In this document: positions 46,123 through 56,889 of the stretch, piece by piece | Layout of the letters: each line of letters starts with the position of its first letter | Numbering within the stretch: the stretch's first letter is position 1 | NCBI GenBank assembly: GCA_023974075.1 | Contig: JAMFTG010000264.1 | Span: 110,001 to 174,000 of the forward strand | Length of the DNA: 64,000 bases | Reading direction: 5' to 3' | Source: Chaenocephalus aceratus | Taxonomy: Eukaryota; Chordata; Actinopteri; Perciformes; Channichthyidae | Translations under genes and position numbers: made by a program | Notes under the pieces: generated by a model | Database searches by the model: none | What the model saw: the letters and a program-made list of their open reading frames with translations, nothing else | Told to the model about the DNA's origin: nothing

Positions 46123-48250
46123 CCAGCAGATGAAAACACCCGCCTCTCCACCCCTTCCGAGGACGAGGGAACCGTGCGGGGTCTGCTGGAGGCCACTGCC
46201 GGGTGCTCCGTCCTGCGCCTCACCGGGACCCTGACTCCAGCGCGGTGTGGCGGCCCTGGCCGTCCCCCGTGCGCCCTCGGTACCTGACTCCCTGCCTCCT
46301 CCGGGGGCAGGTGAGAGTGGTTCGATGCCTCCCGGAGGATACTGTTCCCCCGGCAACCCGCCAGCAGATGAAAACACCCGCCTCTCCACCCCTTCCGAGG
46401 GACGAGGGAACCGTGCGGGGGTCTGCTGGAGGCCACTGCCGGGTGCTCCGTCCTGCGCCTCACCGGGACCCTGACTCCAGCGCGGTGTGGCGGCCCTGGC
46501 CGTCCCCCGTGCGCCCTCTGGGTACCTGACTCCCCTGCCTCCTCCGGGGGCAGGTGAGAGTGGTTCGATGCCTCCCCGGAGGATACTGTTCCCCGGCAAC
46601 CCGCCAGCAGATGATGAAAACACCCGCCTCTCCACCCCTTCCGAGGGACGAGGGAACCGTGCGGGGGTCTGCTGGAGGCCACTGCCGGGTGCTCCGTCCT
46701 GCGCCTCACCGGGACCCTGACCCCGCGGTGTGGCGGCCCTGGCCGTCCCCCGTGCGCCCTCTGGGTACCTGACTCCCCTGCCTCCTCCGGGGGCAGGTGA
46801 GAGTGGTTCGATGCCTCCCCGGAGGATACTGTTCCCCCGGCAACCCGCCAGCAGATGAAAACACCCGCCTCTCCACCCCTTCCGAGGGACGAGGGAACCG
46901 TGCGGGGGTCTGCTGGAGGCCACTGCCGGGTGCTCCGTCCTGCGCCTCACCGGGACCCTGACTCCAGCGCGGTGTGGCGGCCCTGGCCGTCCCCCGTGCG
47001 CCCTCTGGGTACCTGACTCCCCTGCCTCCTCCGGGGCAGGTGAGAGTGGTTCGATGCCTCCCCGGAGGATACTGTTCCCCCGGCAACCCGCCAGCAGATG
47101 AAAACACCCGCCTCTCCACCCCTTCCGAGGGACGAGGGAACCGTGCGGGGGTCTGCTGGAGGCCACTGCCGGGTGCTCCGTCCTGCGCCTCCCGGGACCC
47201 TGACTCCAGCGCGGTGTGGCGGCCCTGGCCGTCCCCCGTGCGCCCTCTGGGTACCTGACTCCCCTGCCTCCTCCGGGGGCAGGTGAGAGTGGTTCGATGC
47301 CTCCCCGGAGGATACTGTTCCCCGGCAACCCGCCAGCAGATGAAAACACCCGCCTCTCCACCCCTTCCGAGGGACGAGGGAACCGTGCGGGGGGTCTGTG
47401 GAGGCCACTGCCGGGTGCTCCGTCCTGCGCCTCACCGGGACCCTGACTCCAGCGCGGTGTGGCGGCCCTGGCCGTCCCTCGTGCGCCCTCTGGGTACCTG
47501 ACTCCCCTGCCTCCTCCGGGGGCAGGTGAGAGTGGTTCGATGCCTCCCCGGAGGATACTGTTCCCCCGGCAACCCGCCAGCAGATGAAAACACCCGCCTC
47601 TCCACCCCTTCCGAGGGACGAGGGAACCGTGCGGGGGTCTGCTGGAGGCCACTGCCGGGTGCTCCGTCCTGCGCCTCACCGGGACCCTGACTCCAGCGCG
47701 GTGTGGCGGCCCTGGCCGTCCCCCGTGCGCCCTCTGGGTACCTGACTCCCCTGCCTCCTCCGGGGGCAGGTGAGAGTGGTTCGATGCCTCCCCGGAGGAT
47801 ACTGTTCCCCCGGCAACCCGCCAGCAGATGAAAACACCCGCCTCTCCACCCCTTCCGAGGGACGAGGGAAACCGTGCGGGGGTCTGCTGGAGGCCACTGC
47901 CGGGTGCTCCGTCCTGCGCCTCACCGGGACCCTGACTCCAGCGCGGTGTGGCGCCCTGGCCGTCCCCCTTGCGCCCTCTGGGTACCTGACTCCCCTGCCT
48001 CCTCCGGGGGCAGGTGAGAGTGGTTCGATGCCTCCCCGGAGGATACTGTTCCCCCGGCAACCCGCCAGCAGATGAAAACACCGCCTCTCCACCCCTTCCG
48101 AGGGACGAGGGAACCGTGCGGGGGTCTGCTGGAGGCCACTGCCGGGTGCTCCGTCCTGCGCCTCACCGGGACCCTGACTCCAGCTATGTGTGGCGGCCTC
48201 GCCCTGGCCGTCCACCCTCTGGGTACCTGACTCCCCCGGGGGCAGATGAG
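46123..48250 (+). repeat. GC-rich ~243-bp tandem array, 9 copies (unit B)
   Basis: CCAGCAGATG starts at 46,123, 46,361, 46,604, 46,848, 47,091, 47,333, 47,577, 47,821 and 48,065. Single-base length differences between units break and restore frames. A minus-strand open frame of 665 codons across it is a repeat artefact. The position upstream of the gene matches unit A. Confidence 0.93.
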
Positions 48251-48541
48251 AGGGGTTCAATGCCTCCCCTGGGGGACGGAACGCCCGGAGGGTACTGCTA
48301 TCCCCACGTTGTCGTACCCGAAACTGTCGGGTATCCTTTGGGAGAACCAGACTCTGGAGGAACGTGAGGGGAGATTACAGGGATCTCTGCCCGCCTAACG
48401 AGTGCCTAAATGGGACACCGCACAATGATGCAAATGAAAACAAACACCGATTTGAAAATAAGCTGAGTGCATCTTTCGTGAGTCTTTTCACGCTTCCTTC
48501 TTTTTTTACCCACGATTCTGGTGACATTTCCCGGTACCGAA
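48251..48541 (+). promoter_or_regulatory. Upstream region of the unit B recombinase gene
   Basis: It keeps the TACCCGA...TCGGGTA hairpin; the CCGTCCCC hairpin is damaged. Regulatory role inferred from position only. Confidence 0.35.
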
Positions 48542-50924
48542 ATGCTCAAGAATACAGGTCGGATGGCGGTCCATTGTCCGATCTGTAATAGTTCCTACCC
48601 TCGCCCTGAGCAAGCACCTGCAGAGGCGCCATGGTGTGCGTAACTTGGTTGAAAGAAAAATTCTGCTGTTTGTTGGCCAACGGACGGACCAACATTAGGC
48701 TCCATCCCTGTACCATTCTGGGATGCGAGTACCGGGGCACAAGGCTGGATCGCCACTTGGCCAGAGACCATGTTGAGCTGGCCCAGGAGGAACTACATGT
48801 GGTTCAAAATAAACTGAAAATGACAGTGGCCAAGAAGGAGCTTTATGAACTCCGAATGACAAACCCCACCATAGAAATGATTACCCGCTTGGGCTGTTGA
48901 CATGGTGGCAGACGACGATATACTGTCACAACCTCCACCCTTGTCCCCGGTGAATGAATGTGACAACCCGGACTGCAAAGAATGGAGGCTGGAGGCAAAC
49001 GCAGTGAGGGCTCAGCGGGACATATATGCTGCTGAGGTGAAATCCCTGCGCTGCAAGTTGCAGCAGAGGATAAAGCACAAGCGACAGAGGATGGATCAGC
49101 GGGCCGGGGACATGCCCACGTTCGATGGGGAGGAACGAGAGCGGGTCATTCTGAAGAAGAAACGACCCCGAACAGAGTCGACACCAATGAGGCTGTCCCA
49201 AGTCGAAAGGTCCCTCCTGCAGCAAGTCTCCCATTCCCGCCTGCAGCGAGTCCCCCACTGGCTCTCACACACATTCATCCAGCTCCTCAGAGCCTTCATC
49301 CATGCATACCGAGGCCTCGTCAACCTCCCTCCCATCCATTCCCCCTGGTTTCCGGGGCAGGGGGCCGGGGAAATATAATGCGGGACATCACATTCCCACG
49401 GGTCATGGGTAAGTGTGTTGGCTATGTGACACATGCAGTTTCTGTAACACACGATGTGTTGTCATTAACGTACTGTTTATATTCACAGAGGAGTATCTTC
49501 AAGGATACCGGAGCATTATGCAGGTATCGACCACCAGTGAGGCTCCAGGAAAACACAGTTTTCCAAACTGAGCAGAGTGAAGTCGTTCCTAAGTTTCATG
49601 GCTCACGGGTTCAATCGCCTGTCTGACTGGCTCTTTTTGAGGATCTCAAGAGGATACGTGCATGGTCCCGGAGCCTGATGAAGTCAGCCTTCAGGTCACG
49701 ACCTCCGACTTCTACATCAAGAATATATCACACTTTCTCAAGAATACATGGCCGACCACACCGTGCAAGGGGAGCAGGCTGAGCCAAACCGACATGATTT
49801 TAATCAAACGGGAAGTAGTTGCCATATTGAAGTCTCTGAAGAGAGAAGTAGTTCTCCACCAGATGCAAGTGAAGCGTGACAAGATGGAAGGTCTGCCGAG
49901 CCACAACGACCTAATGACATGCTTGACTTCGACCACCACTCGCATCCCTCAGCTCCTGATGTGATGGCCAGCAATCCGACTACCGCAACCCGGACCCTGC
50001 TCTATGGGTATATGACTCTTCATTGGAGCTGCATTTACGGCCATCGTCCGGGTCTACTCCAACATGACCAACGCCGAGGTCCGAAAGGCGGATACAACTG
50101 GCACTGCCTTCGGCTACCTGGTTCATGTGAGTGCTATTAATCAATGCATTTATTCTGGCAGTTATATGCATGATTGACATTGTATTGACACTCTCTAAAT
50201 CTGTCATAACAGGTAAGCAACCACAAGACGGCCAACGCGTTCGGGGAAGCGCAGCTGTACCTCACCGCAGAAGAATTTGGATGGATGAAGAGGTGGCTGG
50301 AAATCAAGGGGTACGCTGACCTGCACCCAGAGCCGTTACTTTCTATACACAGAGGGGAAGAACCCGTCCAGGAACCTTGCCTACTCCCTGAGGTTGGCAT
50401 GGGCTGATGTGGGGCTCCACGGTCCCATTAACTTCACCGACCCTCCGCACAGTCCACGCCGATAATGCGAAGAGGTTCAAGACAAAGGCAACCGCCAACG
50501 AGTGAGTGATTTCATGTGTCACAACACTGCAACTGCGGACAAATTTTACGCGAATAATCCTTCTGTGAAGGAGGCTGCGGACATTCGGTTGCTCTTCACA
50601 GAGTCATTGCAAAGCAGCGGCGGCGGCGGCATCGACAGCAGTAGCAGCGGGAAATGAAGACACTTTTGCGGGTATTGACATCGACAGTGACATCTCTGGA
50701 GAGGAGCACAGCCCGGCTCCCTACCAAGACTCCCTACCAAGACATGTCAACGCTTGGCGAGCGACGAGGACCAGTCACTGGCCGAACACAGCCCCTCAGA
50801 CATGGGTGAAGAGAGGGTGCCATACTCTGCCCCAACTTCACCCACTTTTGCCAGTGATCAACTTGTAAATATGCAGTGTGTTGTTGTAATCAGTCCCCTT
50901 CTAAATACTCTAAATCCTGTGTGA
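48542..50924 (+). pseudogene. Zinc-finger tyrosine recombinase, frameshifted copy (unit B)
   Basis: Same exon plan as the unit A gene, with both introns retained (donor GTAAGTGTG near 49,408; donor GTGAGTGC near 50,127) and the same AATAAA. Codon 88 is CAA rather than TGA, so the finger region and the linker are one frame here. Many single-base indels break the frame, including extra bases in TACCCTCGCCC near 48,598, CTGTTTGTTGG near 48,670, ATTACCCGC near 48,885 and CAAGGGGTAC near 50,307. The catalytic regions remain readable in pieces (the HRPG Arg region, HKTANAFGEAQ, MCHNTATADKFYA). Most changes are one-base indels in short homopolymers, so consensus error cannot be excluded as the cause. 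Confidence 0.8.
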
Positions 50925-51164
50925 ATGTATTTATTACTGTCAATATTACTGTAAATAAAGTTTGTTAAAATTACTAAGTCTTCTGTTTTTAAAGCCCACT
51001 ATGGGTTTATTTCCTTCAAGATCTCCAGGGGCACGATATTCTGGTTCTGGTGGTAGCATGGAGGTGTTTAGTCCGAGTGAGGAGTGCTCAAGTGTGGGAT
51101 GATTTGTAAGGTAGAAGAGGGTAAAAAAAGTTAAAGTGTGAACCTCCAGCAGGGCAGGTGGTGC
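50925..51164 (+). other. 3' flank of unit B recombinase gene
   Basis: It contains AATAAA (50,954-50,959) and the spacer also present in unit A. Confidence 0.6.
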
Positions 51165-52905
51165 TGTGAAGAAGGCCGACTATGGGTGCCGATGGGCGGA
51201 CGGTAAAGCACCGCAAAGTAGACCCCCTTTAAGTGTTGCCAGGGGCACAAGAAAAATCCTCCACTGGAGGGTGGGTGGTGCTGCTGTCAAGAAGGCCGAC
51301 TATGTGTGCCGATGGGCGGACGGCAAAGCACCGCAAAGTAGACCCCCTTTAAGTGTTGCCAGGGGCACAAGAAAAATCCTCCACTGGAGGGTGGGTGGTG
51401 CTGCTGTCAAGAAGGCCGACTATGTGTGCCGATGGGCGGACGGCAAAGCACCGCAAAGTAGACCCCCTTTAAGTGTTGCCAGGGGCACAAGAAAAATCCT
51501 CCACTGGAGGGTGGGTGGTGCTGCTGTCAAGAAGGCCGACTATGTGTGCCGATGGGCGGACGGCAAAGCACCGCAAAGTAGACCCCCTTAAGTGTTGCCA
51601 GGGGCACAAGAAAAATCCTCCACTGGAGGGTGGGTGGTGCTGCTGTCAAGAAGGCCGACTATGTGTGCCGATGGGCGGACGGCAAAGCACCGCAAAGTAG
51701 ACCCCCTTTAAGTGTTGCCAGGGGCACAAGAAAAATCCTCCACTGGAGGGTGGGTGGTGCTGCTGTCAAGAAGGCCGACTATGTGTGCGATGGGCGGACG
51801 GCAAAGCACCGCAAAGTAGACCCCCTTTAAGTGTTGCCAGGGGCACGAGAAAAATCCTCCACTGGAGGGTGGGTGGTGCTGCTGTCAAGAAGGCCGACTA
51901 TGGGTGCCGATGGGCGGACGGCAAAGCACCGCAAAGTAGACCCCCTTTAAGTGTTGCCAGGGGCACAAGAAAAATCCTCCACTGGAGGGTGGGTGTGCTG
52001 CTGTCAAGAAGGCCGACTATGTGTGCCGATGGGCGGACGGCAAAGCACCGCAAAGTAGACCCCCTTTAAGTGTTTGCCAGGGGCACGAGAAAATCCTCCA
52101 TGGAGGTTGGGTGCTGCTGCTGTCAAGAAGGCCGACTATGTGTGCCGATGGGTGGACGGCAAAGCACCGCAAAGTAGACCCCCTTTAAGTGTGCCAGGGG
52201 CACGAGAAAAATCCTCCACTGAAGGGTGGGTGGTGCTGCTGTCAAGAAGGCCGACTATGTGTGCCGATGGCCGGACGGCAAAGCACCGCAAAGTAGACCC
52301 CCTTTAAGTGTTGCCAGGGGCACGAGAAAAATCCTCCATGGAGGTTGGGTGCTGCTGCTGTCAAGAAGGCCGACTATGTGTGCCGATGGGTGGACGGCAA
52401 GCACCGCAAAGTAGACCCCCTTTAAGTGTTGCCAGGGGCACGAGAAAAATCCTCCATGGAGGTGGGTGGCTGCTGCTGTCAAGAAGGCCGACTATGTGTG
52501 CCGATGGGTGGACGGCAAAGCACCGCAAAGTAGACCCCCTTTAAGTGTTGCCAGGGGCACGAGAAAAATCCTCCATGGAGGTTGGGTGCTGCTGCTGTCA
52601 AGAAGGCCGACTATGTGTGCCGATGGGTGGACGGTAAAGCACCGCAAAGTAGACCCCCTTTAAGTGTTGCCAGGGGCACGAGAAAAATCCTCCATGGAGG
52701 TTGGGTGCTGCTGCTGTCAGAAGGCCGACTATGTGTGCCGATGGGTGGACGGTAATAAGCACCGCAAAGTAGACCCCCTTTAAGTGTTGCCAGGGGCACG
52801 AGAAAAAATCCTCCATGGAGGTTGGGTGCTGCTGCTGTCAAGAAGGCCGACTATGGGTGCCGATGGGCGGACGGTAAAGCACCGCAAAGTAGACCCCCTT
52901 TAAGA
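51165..52905 (+). repeat. 119/120-bp tandem array, about 14-15 copies (unit B)
   Basis: The first half has exact 120-bp units (CCTCCACTGGAGGGTGGGTG type); the second half has 119-bp units with CCTCCATGGAGG. Subtypes are thus arranged in blocks, as expected from local unequal exchange. Confidence 0.93.
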
Positions 52906-54060
52906 TTCCCAGGGGCACGAGATTCTTGAGGGTGTGATCATCTTGGTTTAGTCCGTGGGGGAGTGCTTAAGTTCGGGGGCCCGGGGACCCAAGATGTGCG
53001 AGGTTCTGGAAGTACGCATGTCAGGGAGAGATCCTGGAGCTCCTTAGTCCGTGTTTTGGGGGTCTTGGAGCGGCCACAGAGAGGTCCTTTTCCCCGGGTA
53101 TTTCATGGAAGTCTGAAATAACCTGTTTGCTCATGTCAGGGAGAGATGCTGGGGCTGCTGCGTCCGTGTTTTGGGGGTCTTGGAGCGGCCCCGAAGAGGT
53201 GGCTTTGTCGGTGTATGTAATGGAAGTGTGAACTAGCCTGTTTGCTCAAGGCAGGGAGGGATCCTGGAGCTCATTAGTCCGTGTTTTGGGGGTCTTGGAG
53301 CGGCCACAGAGAGGTTCCTTTTCCCCGGGGTATTTCATGGAAGTCTGAAATAACCTGTTTGCTCATGTCAGGGAGAGATGCTGGGGCTGCTGCGTCCGTG
53401 TTTTGGGGTCTTGGAGCGGCCCCGAAGAGGTGGCTTTGTCGGTGTATGTAATGGAAGTGTGAACTAGCCTGTTTGCTCAAGGCAGGGAGGGATCCTGGAG
53501 CTCCTTAGTCCGTGTTTTGGGGGTCTTGGAGCGGCCACAGAGAGGTCCTTTTCCCCGGGGTATTTCATGGAAGTCTGAATAACCTGTTTGCCTCATGTCA
53601 GGGAGAGATGCTGGGGCTGCTGCGTCCGTGTTTTGGGGGTCTTGGAGCGGCCCCGAAGAGGTGGCTTTGTCGGTGTATGTAATGGAAGTGTGAACTAGCC
53701 TGTTTGCTCAAGGCAGGGAGGGATCCTGGAGCTCCTTAGTCCGTGTTTTGGGGGTCTTGGAGCGGCCACAGAGAGGTCCTTTTCCCCGGGGTATTTCATG
53801 GAAGTCTGAAATAACCTGTTTGCTCATGTCAGGGAGAGATGCTGGGGCTGCTGCGTCCGTGTTTTGGGGGTCTTGGAGCGGCCCCGAAGAGGTGGCTTTG
53901 TCGGTGTATGTAATGGAAGTGTGAACTAGCCTGTTTGCTCAAGGCAGGGAGGGATCCTGGAGCTCCTTATTCCGTGTTTTGGGGTCTTGGAGCGGCCACA
54001 GAGAGGTGCTTTTCAAGCTCGGTCTCCTTGCAGTGTGAAATAAACAGAGTGCTCGTGTCC
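52906..54060 (+). repeat. 231-bp tandem array, about 4.4 copies (unit B)
   Basis: ATCCTGGAGC starts at 53,031, 53,261, 53,492, 53,723 and 53,954. Each 231-bp unit is itself a dimer of two ~115-bp halves, both holding GTTTTGGGGGTCTTGGAGCG. Confidence 0.92.
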
Positions 54061-54645
54061 GATCGTGCTACTAATTGATAACTTTTAATAGGAATGTCTG
54101 TTTGACATGTGTTCAGAAAGTGCTATTTATTCAGAAATAGCAGTTTCTGACAATCAGGCACTTAGGGGCTGCAGTAACACTTTACCCGCCTTTTAAACAC
54201 CTTTTGCTGGGTAAATAATCAATGTATTTCCGCCTGCTTCCATCAGCACCCGCCAGTCATTTCAAACGGTTTCAATCGTTTTTTTCACTTTTAAAAACAG
54301 CTTTCTGCCCTGTAAATGATTTCTAATCATTATTACCGTCATGGAGGAGCTGCAGGGACACTTTACCCGCCTTTTAAACACCTTTTCATGGGTAAACAAT
54401 CAATGTATTTCCGCCTGCTTTCCATCAGCACCCGCCAGTCATTTCAAACGGTTTCAAATCGTTTTTTTCACTTTTAAAACAGCTTTCCTGCCCTGTAAAT
54501 GATTTCTAATCATTATTACCGTCATGGAGGAGCTGCAGGGACACTTTACCCGCCTTTTAAACACCTTTTCATGGGTAAACAATCAATGGTATTTCCGCCT
54601 GCTTTCCATCAGCACCCGCCAGTCATTTCAAACGGTTTCAAATCG
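54061..54645 (+). repeat. ~182-bp tandem array with TTTACCC...GGGTAAA dyads
   Basis: TTACCCGCCTTTTAAACACC starts at 54,182, 54,363 and 54,545. Each unit keeps the dyad with 21-base spacing (54,182-54,214 for the first) although the spacer sequence differs from the other arrays. Confidence 0.9.
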
Positions 54646-56735
54646 TTCTTGAAAGGGCCATATCTCCCTTAAATTCCCATCAAAGTTACCCAGCTTTCAC
54701 ACACTAATTAATGGGTAATACAGCCATGTGTACCCTGTGTTTAAAGTAATCTTCCCCGACTTTCAGACACTAAATCCGGGGTAATAAAGCCGTGTACATC
54801 TCCCTGTTTGAAAGGGCCATATCTCCCTTAAATTCACAGCAAACGTACCCATCTTTCACACACTAATTGCTGGGTAATACAGCCATGTGTACCCTGTGTT
54901 TAAAGTAATCTCCCCGACTTTCAGACACTAAATCCGTGGTAATAAAGCCGTGTACATCTCCCTGTTTGAAATGGCATATCTCCCTTAAATTCCCATCAAA
55001 GTTACCCAGCTTTCACACACTAATGCTGGGTAATACAGCCATGTGTACCCTGTGTTTAAAGTAATCTTCCCGACTTTCAGACACTAAATCCGTGGTAATA
55101 AAGCCGTGTACATCTCCCTGTTTGAAATGGCCATATCTCCCTTAAATTCCCATCAAAGTTTACCCAGCTTTCACACACTAATTGCTGGGTATACAGCCAT
55201 GTGTACCCTGTGTTTAAAGTAATCTTCCCCGACTTTCAGACACTAAATCCGTGGTAATAAAGCCGTGTACATCTCCCTGTTTGAAATGGCCATATCTCCC
55301 TTAAATTCCCATCAAAAGTTACCCAGCTTTCACACACTAATTAATGGGTAATACAGCCATGTGTACCCTGTGTTTAAAGTAATCTTCCCCGACTTTCAGA
55401 CACTAAATCCGGGGTAATAAAGCCGTGTACATCTCCCTGTTTGAAATGGCCATATCTCCCTTAAATTCACAGCAAACGTACCCAGCTTTCACACACTAAT
55501 TAATGGGTAATACAGCCATGTGTACCCTGTGTTTAAAGTAATCTTCCCCGACTTTCAGACACTAAATCCGTGGTAATAAAGCCGTGTACATCTCCCTGTT
55601 TGAAATGGCCATATCTCCCTTAAATTCCCATCAAAGTTACCCAGCTTTCACACACTAATTGCTGGTAATACAGCCATGTGTACCCTGTGTTTAAAGTAAT
55701 CTTCCCCGACTTTCAGACACTAAATCCGTGGTAATACAGCCGTGTACATCTCCCTGTTTGAAATGGCCATATCTCCCTAAATTCCCATCAAAGTTACCCA
55801 GCTTTCACACACTAATTAATGGGTAATACAGCCATGTGTACCCTGTGTTTAAAGTAATCTTCCCCGACTTTCAGACACTAAATCCGGGGTAATAAAGCCG
55901 TGTACATCTCCCTGTTTGAAATGGCCATATCTCCCTTAAATTCACAGCAAACGTACCCAGCTTTCACACACTAATTAATGGGTAATACAGCCATGTGTAC
56001 CCTGTGTTAAAGTAATCTTCCCCGACTTTCAGACACTAAATCCGGGGTAATAAAGCCGTGGTACATCTCCCTGTTTGAAATGGCCATATCTCCCTTAAAT
56101 TCACAGCAAACGTACCCAGCTTTCACACACTAATTAATGGGTAATACAGCCATGTGTACCCTGTGTTTTAAAGTAATCTTCCCCGACTTTCAGACACTAA
56201 ATCCGGGGTAATAAAGCCGTGTACATCTCCCTGTTTGAAATGGCCATATCTCCCTTAAATTCACAGCAAACGTACCCAGCTTTCACACACTAATTGCTGG
56301 GTAATACAGCCATGTGTACCCTGTGTTTAAAGTAATCTTCCCCGACTTTCAGACACTAAATCCGGGGTAATAAAGCCGTGTACATCTCCCTGTTTGAAAT
56401 GGCCATATCTCCCTTAAATTCACAGCAAACGTACCCAGCTTTCACACACTAATTGCTGGGTAATACAGCCATGTGTACCCTGTGTTTAAAGTAATCTTCC
56501 CCGACTTTCAGACACTTATTCCTGGGTAACAAAGTCACCCTGCTCGGGTCGTCAAATGTGGATGAAATGTACAGATTCCTGTACATTTCAATCACTTTGA
56601 TGGGAGTCGTGAGGTGTGGATGAAATGGCCATATCTCCCTTAAATTCCCATCAAAGTTACCCAGCTTTCACACACTAATTAATGGGTAATACAGCCATGT
56701 GTACCCTGTGTTTTAAGTAATCTTCCCCGACTTTC
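54646..56735 (+). repeat. ~157-bp tandem array, about 13 copies, two dyads each
   Basis: TATCTCCCTTAAATTCCCAT recurs every ~157 bp. Each unit has one dyad of the TTACCCA...TGGGTAA type and one of the TTCCCCG...CGGGGTAA type. Confidence 0.92.
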
Positions 56736-56881
56736 AGACACTAAATAAACACTTATTTTGTTGATGTCTATATAACCGACTTCCCGCTATGCATTGCGGT
56801 CGGTTATTTGGACCCTGGCACTAGGCAAGACCGCGGCCGGTAAGTAAATGTCCAACCATTGTACCCTCTTGTCCCTAGAGT
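56736..56881 (+). repeat. Right-end domain of unit B
   Basis: It matches 44,220-44,359: TGATGTCTATATAACCGAC, the GTCGGTTAT hairpin arm and ACCGCGGCCGGTAAGTAAAT, ending GTCCCTAGAGT. Confidence 0.85.
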
Positions 56882-56889
56882 ATGTAAGG
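56882..56889 (+). other. Right junction core ATGTAAGG (attR-like)
   Basis: The element right end CCTAGAGT is on the left and the satellite flank GGAGTTTGGGGAGACTC on the right. Confidence 0.8.

Larger units (their letters stand above)
44368..56881 (+). mobile_element. Large tyrosine-recombinase element, unit B (~12.5 kb)
   Basis: Same order of parts as unit A, but with a shorter first dyad array, a longer GC-rich array (9 copies), a longer 119-bp array (about 14-15 copies), an expanded 231-bp array, a 181-bp array not seen in unit A, and a long 157-bp dyad array before the right end. Its recombinase gene is frameshifted. Confidence 0.75.

Noticed and set aside
46084..48081. Minus-strand open frame of 665 codons over the GC-rich array
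   Set aside because: It is a direct consequence of a 243-bp repeat with high GC content. Other frames on both strands are also open, and there is no domain, start context or splice support.
34849..56735. CRISPR-like repeat-spacer arrays
   Set aside because: The repeats are contiguous tandem units without unique spacers, in a eukaryotic genome with introns and LINEs.
34387..56881. Helitron interpretation (right end near CTAG with an upstream hairpin)
   Set aside because: There is no Rep/helicase gene, the hairpin is about 70 bp from the end rather than about 10, and the duplicated ATGTAAGG at all junctions does not fit insertion without duplication between A and T.
34379..56889. Simple hAT-like transposon with 8-bp duplication ATGTAAGG
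   Set aside because: There are no terminal inverted repeats and no DDE transposase, a tyrosine recombinase is present, and the middle junction also carries the core. It remains a formal alternative for the outer ends only.
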